This document shows, piece after piece, positions 57,464-64,000 of a DNA stretch of 64,000 nucleotides. A program made the translations under genes and the position numbers. The stretch is from the NCBI GenBank assembly GCA_007570785.1, contig ML664199.1, forward strand, positions 21,806,748 through 21,870,747, given 5' to 3'. This stretch comes from Antilocapra americana. Lineage: Eukaryota > Chordata > Mammalia > Artiodactyla > Antilocapridae. The first letter of the stretch is position 1, and every line of letters begins with the position of its first letter. The notes beneath the pieces were generated by a model. The model was not told where the DNA came from, made no database searches, and saw nothing but the letters and a program-made list of their open reading frames with translations.

Positions 57464-60150
57464 GAAAGACTTCATTAGAGGGTCTTTATGATAGATTTGT
57501 ACTGGCAGAGAAAGCGATGTGATTTTGAAGATAGATTGATAGAGATTATGCAAGCTGAAAAACAGGGAGAAAAAAGAATTGGAAAAAAATGAACATTTCA
57601 GAGAAATGCACACTATGTGTACATAATGGGAGTATCAGAGACAAAGGAGTAGAAAAAAATAATAAATAGTGATGGAAAACTGAAATATCTATGCTGATAT
57701 CAGAAAAAAATAGACTTTCAAACAAAAAAAAGTCTTATAAATAGGGACATTTTATAGTGAGAAAGTCAATCCATTAAAAACATATAATAGCAGAACACCA
57801 CAATGCAAAAGAGTTGAAGACTTCCATACCCCACTCTTAGCAATGGAAAGAACAAACAGATCAATAAAAAATAGAAGAATTAAGCATTGTAAAACAACTA
57901 GATTTAACAGACATCTATAGAACACCAACCCTAACAACAGCAGAACATATGTCATCTCAAATGCACACAGAGCATTTTCCATGATGAACTATAAACTAGC
58001 AATAAATCAAACTTCAATAAATTTGAAATGATAGAAATAATACAAAGTATGTTTGTCAGCCTTAATGTAATAAAATTAGAAATCAATGGCAGGAAAAGAT
58101 ATGGGAAACTAACAAAACGTGGAAATTGTATGACACTTTTCTAAATAACTAATGAATTAAAGAAAATATCAGAAGGTAAATTAGAAAATACCTTAAGAAT
58201 AATGCAGATGAGGACATAGCATACCAAAACATATGAGATGAAGTTAAAGCAAGGAATGGAGAGAAATATTTAACTGTAAATATTAAATATGCCTATATTA
58301 ATAAAGAAAAAATATATCAAATGAATACCCTAATCTTCCCTCCTCAGACACTGAAAAAAAAGAAGAAAGGAAGTAAAAAAGACAATAACAAAAAATAATG
58401 AAATAAAGCCTAGGAAAAATAGGGGAAATTGATAAAGCTAAAGCTGGTACTTTTAAAAGATCAAAAAATTACAAACATTTAGCTAGATTGCCTAAAAGAA
58501 TAGAGAGAAGAATAAAATTATTAGCATTAGAAACAAAAGAGAAGACTTTACTACTGACCCTACAGAAATTTAAAAAGAATTACATAGAACTACTGCTAAC
58601 AATTGTACACTAACAAATTAGATAAACTGGACAAATTCCTAAAAACTGACCTAAGGGATAGACAATCTGAAAAGATTTATAATAAGATAATATAAACAGT
58701 AATCAGTAACCTACTCACAAAGAAAAACTCAGTCCCAGATAGCTTCACCACCGCATTCTATCAACATTTAAGCATGAATGCTAGTTAAGAGTCAGATATA
58801 ACTGAGTGACTAACACTTTCCACAATTCTTTGCAACCTCATTCAAAAAGTGAAGAGGAGAGAATACTTCCTAACTCATTCTACAAGGTGAGTAGTATTAC
58901 CATGATACCAAAACCAAAATCATCATACACACAAATTATGACTCAATATCTATTATGAATATAGATGTAAAATTCCTCAACAAAATATCAGCAACTCCAA
59001 ATCCAGCAAACATATTTAAAAAGTTACACAGCATAATATACCGATATTCCTGGGATAACTCTCTAGCCACATAGAAAAAAATGAAGTTGAACCCTTTCTT
59101 TACATTGCATAAAAAATTAAGCTAGATCAAAGACCTAAATGTTAGAATGAAAACTATAAGATTGTTAGAAGAAAACAGAGGGGTAAATCTTCATGACCTT
59201 GGATTTGGCAAAGGATTCTTGGATATGACACCAAAAGACAAGCAACAGCAACAACAACAAAAGTAGATAAATTGGACTTCATCAAAAGAAAATATCTTCT
59301 GTGCATTGAGACCATCAAAAAAATGACACTTGACATAAAGAGAGGGAATATCTGCAAAGTTTATGCCTAATAAAAGGCTTGTTTCCATAAATTATAAAGA
59401 ACACTTATCTCAGCAATAAACAAATAACCCAATTTTTTAAATGGGTGAAGAATCTGAATAGACCTTTAAATTTATCCAAGGAAGCTTCACAAGTGGTCAA
59501 AAATCATACGAAAAGATGTTCAATATAATTAGCTATCAGAATAATACCTATTTAGGATCACTAACTCAAAAGAACAAGAAGTGGTGTAGACTTGAAGAAA
59601 TCTTACCCCTCATATGCTGGTAGAAAGTAAAATGGATCAGTCATTGTGAAAAACAGCTTTGTTGTTCCCCAAACCATTAAACACAGTTACCAAATGACAT
59701 AAAATCCATTCCCAAATATGTACCAAAGAGAACAAAAACATGTTCATATTGAAACTTATACATGAAGGCTTATAGCAGCATCATTAACAATAGCCAAAAT
59801 ATGGAAAGACTCCAACTGCCCATTCATTTCATCTAAAAGTTATGAACAGGGAAATCTATTGGGATGATAAGTATATTAGTAATTTCTTTGTGATGGAAAA
59901 ATGAGGCATAGAAATGGGTAGCTAAACCATACAGAGCTTCTTTTTCAGGTGATAGAAAATATTGAAATTGACCGTGGTAATGGTTGTATATGTTTGTGAA
60001 TATACTAAAACCCATTGACTTGTACACACCATAACAAAAACAACTGATAAATCAACCACATATAATTTTTAAATAACTGTATTACAAAATAAACCAAATA
60101 CAAAGTTAAAAGCAACCAAGCAGAAGATACATTTTAAAAAGTTTAGTAGA

Positions 60151-60997
60151 AATCAAAGTTTACTATTAACAATCTATAAATGATTTCTACAGTTTAATAA
60201 AAAAGACAAAAGAGCAGAGAATCAAAATGACATTTGACAGAAGAAATGTAAATGTAGATCTTATGAAAAGAATCTCAGCTTCAGCAGATAACCATGAAAT
60301 GTAAATATTAAATAATGAGACAATTTCATACTCCTGAGACCAAAAAAAGTTAAAGACCTTAAGAGCATCAATATTGACAATAAAGCAGTGAAACAGGAAC
60401 TCTCATTTAGTCTAGTGGGCACACAAGTTGGCACAATAATTTGGAAAGCTATCTGACCAAATCTCACACCCTACACTCAGTTCAGTTCTGTAAGTAACAG
60501 TATGTAAAAGTTATATTTCCTAAAAGAAGTCAAACACATGAACTGAAGGAAACATATATAAGAAAATATGGAAAGAATACAAATGTCCATGTACAAGAAA
60601 TTCATGATGTATTTATCATGGGGCATTAGGCAACAGTTAAAATGAGGAAGAAGGATATATATGCCAATGAAGATAAGTTTTAAAAAACACATTGAATAAA
60701 ATCAAGGCAATTGCCAAATGATACATATTTAAATAAGCTTTAAAACCACTCAAAAATAAATAATAGTCCATAAATATAAGCACAAAAGTAAATATAAAAC
60801 TACAAGTAAAAGCACAAAAACACATTGTTTTTTTTGATTGATTGCATTGATAAGCATTGAATTAATAATTATTGCCATCACAGAAGAGAAGTTCAGTAAA
60901 TAGGGTTAGAAAGGTGTTTATAGTAGGAATATTGTTTTTAAAAGTCCAAAGTAAATGTGTCATAATGTTAGGATTTAAGGGAAAGTCAAGGTGAAGA
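60151..60997. other. AT-rich DNA, possible L1/HAL1 3' trace
   Basis: 60400-60640 loosely follows an old L1 or HAL1 3' part (AATTTGGAAAGCTATCTGAC, GGGGCATTAGGCAACAGTTAAA). The minus-strand frames here are Phe/Leu/Ile-rich and chance-like. Confidence 0.4.
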
Positions 60998-61245
60998 GGT
61001 AGTATAGGATGGAATCATGCGCACATCCTAAACCAGAATGCTTTGGTTCTGTTTCGCCCTCAGTAACCTACAATCTGTGTGACTTTATGCAAAGTATGTA
61101 ACAAATCCACACTCACTTAGAAAATGTGGGATAGTAATAATAGTAGCACATCATAGGAGTGTTCTGAGAATTTGATGAGTCAATATGTATTAAAATTCAT
61201 AGAAGAATGCTTGGTATATAGTGAGTGTTTAATATTTATGTTTGT
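60998..61245 (+). repeat. MIR SINE
   Basis: MIR order on the plus strand: GTAGTATAGGATGGAATCAT, ATCTGTGTGACTTTATGCAA, GGGATAGTAATAATAGTAGC, TCATAGGAGTGTTCTGAGAA, TGCTTGGTATATAGTGAGTG. Near full length. Confidence 0.86.
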
Positions 61246-64000
61246 TCAAGCCACACAATTAAGCCTCAATATTTATTTTTCTATTCTGCTTTCTGTGTGG
61301 TTCAACTATCTCACAATAAAAATTCCACTATTTTTTAAATGATAGCAGAGTTTACATGGGCAGAAAAGGCAAAGAGGAACTATTCACAGGGACACATTTG
61401 ATATAAGCTGATTGATCCATGCTACATAATTCAGATTTTTAAATTTCTAGGGAAATAGCCATTTATTGAGTTAAAAAGTATTTGTTAAATGTATTCTATT
61501 TGTACAGCTCTATCCTAGGCAGCAGACAAGTTAAAAAAAAAAATCAAGCAATAGTCACATATTCCCTGTCATTATTAACATACAGAATGTGTTCATAAGG
61601 GAATAATCAGAGAACAAGGCGAAGAATTCCACAAATATAATATTTTATATTCCCATGTACTAGAGTAATCCATTGAGAAAAAGGGCAGTTTAACCCTTGA
61701 AGTAATCAGAGAAGTTGGTTGTTTCATTGGTTGGTTTATTTCTTTTGTTTGAATTTTTTAAAGTGAAAATAGAATTTATTTTTGAGGAAAGTGTGAGAAG
61801 AGGGGTAAAGGAAGGAGTTACACCCAGAGAATAAAAGCTCAGAAGTTGAACTTGACCTGAAAAGGGGGACTATCTGCTTGTTGGAAACAGGTTAATTCAG
61901 GGAGCAGGAAAGAATAGGAATAGGGGTTAGATAAGCAAGGTGCATGCTGTTAATGTTACTTTGTGACAATTCAAGAATGACTTCTGATAGTTGATACTGA
62001 GAACCCTGTTACTAGGAAGTAGCTTTGGTTTGAATCTTCAAAGAGAAGAACTAGAAATTTTATTCTCTTATCAACAGAGAATAGAAACTAAACCTTGAAG
62101 GTATACCTTGAATCATCAGATCAGTAGAAGATATTTGGATGAATTTTCAACATGATGGAGTGTGCTTTAGAGCAAATACTTATATACATAACTAAACAAA
62201 CAGTTTTAAAAACAGTGGTCTATGTTTTAGGAGAGGAAAAGAAGCTAGCTGTTAAAGCTCTCACCACATCTTTTCTGGAGCTCGCAGAGAGAGAGCCTTC
62301 GGGCTGTCTTTACAACTCCCCAACAAGCTCTGGAAAATAAGACTCTTCTATGGTTTAATAACACCATTTATGGGAAGCAAAACTTTTTTAATACTTGCTA
62401 AGAGGATGGAGGTAGAAGAATAAGTCAATATTCAGTGAACATTTCATTATCTTTGTGAAACAAACATGTAAAGAATCACTTATTTAATTTCATATATATG
62501 GAGTAGGCAGGGGAGAATGTAAATCCTTTTCAGACATGAAGCTTGTGGTTGTCAAAACCCTCTTACCCTACCCTGTGGTCTCGCTGACACACTGCTGCTG
62601 GAGTAAAGATAGTCTACCAATTCTAATAGACTGAAAATAAAAATAAACAGCTTAATTACATGGTGGGTATTTTTTAATGGCTTTATGTCTGTGTTCCACA
62701 CTCCTTAAGACTTCATCACTTGAAGTACCCAGTGTAGTGAGATGGATGCAACAAATAGCCAGGAAGCATCATGTTACAAAACCTAATATCTTTGTTCTCT
62801 TCATCCCAGATCAGGACAGTGAAATGATCAGCATTGTGACAACAAAGTTGCTATATTTCTAGTGGAATGTCATGCCTAGCTCAAAACTTGTATTTAAAAT
62901 CAGGAGATTAAGAAAGATTGGTTGAAAAATATTCAATTATTCTTCTTTGGTTAACCAAGATGGGGAGTTTTATGTTTCTGGATATGTTGTAGGCTTTCAG
63001 AAGACAGAGTCATAGCTATCCAACTTGATGGTATTCCATTCAAAGGGAAGACTAAGTAAAAGCTTTATGAAAACAGTGAAAATTATAGTGTCATGTTACT
63101 AAAATGAAATCATTTTGTAAATTACTTTTCCCTGAAAGTTGACTGTTGGACTTTGTATTTCAATCAGGCAGTATGTTTTTGAGCTGTTTTGACATTGAAG
63201 CTATGGATGGGAGAGGGGAAGAGAGAGGAGGAGGAGGAGGTGAGATGGAAGGTGGTGGGGAGGAGATGAAGGAGAAAACAAAGAAAGAGGATAAAAGAAA
63301 GGAAAGGAATAAAAATGGAAAGAAGAAATAAGTGAAGGAATGAAAGAAGAAATGAGGTATAGAACTTTACAATTAAACAAATATGATTTCAAAAGCTTTC
63401 TTTCAGGAGCTTATGGACATATCTGAACAAATTGATAGTTGAATTCTTCTTTGGAAACCATCATTTTATTTCTCATAATAGAAAACCAGATTTATTGCAT
63501 TCTATACTGTTTTTTAATAACAAAATGGTATCTACCATATTCATCTATCTTAGTTGTGAATTACTTTTTTTAATCTAAAATTCAGTCTAGGCTGGTCTTT
63601 TGGAGGGAGAAGATGAAACAGTGTGAAGGTATTATAGGGAAGTTTTTCTGTGTCTGCTGAGAAGGAGAACAAGTGGGTCTACTGAGCAAGAAGGCCAAGG
63701 AGAGATGCAGGTGGAAGGATATTCTCTCCTGGATTTCTTAAAACTCTCCATTTCCCATTTCCAGAAGCCCATTGAGTTCTGAGACATCTTTGTAGATTTT
63801 ATTTTGTATTATCCCAGGTGCAAAAGGTTTGACTAATTCTATTTCTTAGTTCATGACACCTTCTTATAGGTGGATGTGAGGCCTTCTCTTTTTTTGTGAA
63901 TATATATGTAAGAATGTAGGCAATGTATTTATTTCATTCTTATTCTCCTTTCCACTTCTGCTTACTCCCATAACAATCACTCTGAGAGTGAAAGTGTTAG
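61246..64000. other. anonymous DNA, no gene identified
   Basis: About 2.75 kb without a recognised gene. Frames at 62152-62340 and 62677-62862 (+) are about 60 codons and unrecognised. An L2-like patch may lie near 61430-61540. A purine-rich tract at 63205-63357 is listed separately. Confidence 0.4.
63205..63357. repeat. purine-rich low-complexity tract
   Basis: About 150 bases almost wholly A and G on the plus strand (GAGGAGGAGGAGG, AAGAAAGAGGATAAAAGAAAGG). The Glu/Gly/Lys-rich frame at 63146-63331 is an artefact of it. Confidence 0.92.

Larger units (their letters stand above)
56850..60150 (+). mobile_element. old L1 (L1M), near full extent, heavily decayed
   Basis: A plus-strand L1 in recognisable order. 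56850-57120 and 57478-57620 are the 5' region (GAAGATAGATTGATAGAGATTATGC, GAAAAACAGGGAGAAAAAAG). 57750-58100 matches the endonuclease region (CTTCCATACCCCACTCTTAG, AACAGACATCTATAGAACAC). 58440-59040 is the RT N-terminal region (GAATAGAGAGAAGAATAAAA, TTACATAGAACTACTGCTAA, TCCTAACTCATTCTACAAGG). 59100-59870 is the ORF2 3' part. Many deletions, stops and frame shifts. A short Bov-tA-tail-like patch (AAGAGTCAGATATAACTGAG) lies at 58786-58822. Confidence 0.78.

Overview
The window is mammalian nuclear DNA from a ruminant, most likely a bovid (cattle, sheep, goat or a relative). The evidence is the repeat content. It holds BovB (RTE-clade LINE) copies, the BovB-derived SINEs Bov-tA and Bov-A2, and young L1 elements of the bovine L1_BT type, over a background of old mammalian repeats (L1M, L2, MIR, a MER1-like hAT element, a mariner MITE). 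The species cannot be settled from the sequence. I found no host protein-coding exon, tRNA, rRNA or CRISPR that I can defend. The window reads as intergenic or deep-intronic DNA in which almost every long open frame belongs to a retrotransposon. Family names come from memory of consensus sequences, not from a search.

Layout: 0.5-5.5 kb has a Bov-tA, a BovB with a reverse-transcriptase relic, a MIR, and a second BovB that lost its middle and was then split by an L1 3' end. 5.5-8.6 kb has unassigned DNA, a MER1-like hAT MITE, a Bov-tA with a 13-bp target-site duplication (TSD) and a tandem repeat that alternates 74- and 55-bp units. 9-26.5 kb is a patchwork of old L1, SINEs, BovB ends, a mariner MITE and a short internal fragment of young L1. 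26.8-31.2 kb is an L2 broken by a 3.65-kb L1 flanked by two 104-bp direct repeats. 31.2-45.8 kb has old L1 3' ends split by SINEs and BovB, an inverted Bov-tA pair and several MIRs; 37.2-41.4 kb is the largest repeat-poor stretch. 45.9-52.4 kb is a full-length L1 on the minus strand with a 1.77-kb GC-rich 5'UTR, ORF1 and ORF2, broken by a 100-N assembly gap. 53.9-56.6 kb is a long BovB with an inverted 5' part. 56.9-64 kb is an old plus-strand L1, a MIR and anonymous AT-rich DNA.

The elements share machinery. L1 supplies the endonuclease and reverse transcriptase for its own copies and probably for a 51-bp poly(A)-tailed insert inside one L1. BovB supplies the machinery presumed to move Bov-tA and Bov-A2, which carry its 3' end. 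The most informative observations are mechanistic: a 104-bp TSD with a canonical L1 nick site and a 3' end that fits internal priming, an L1 fragment lacking both ends, a BovB twin-priming inversion, and a nearly intact full-length L1.
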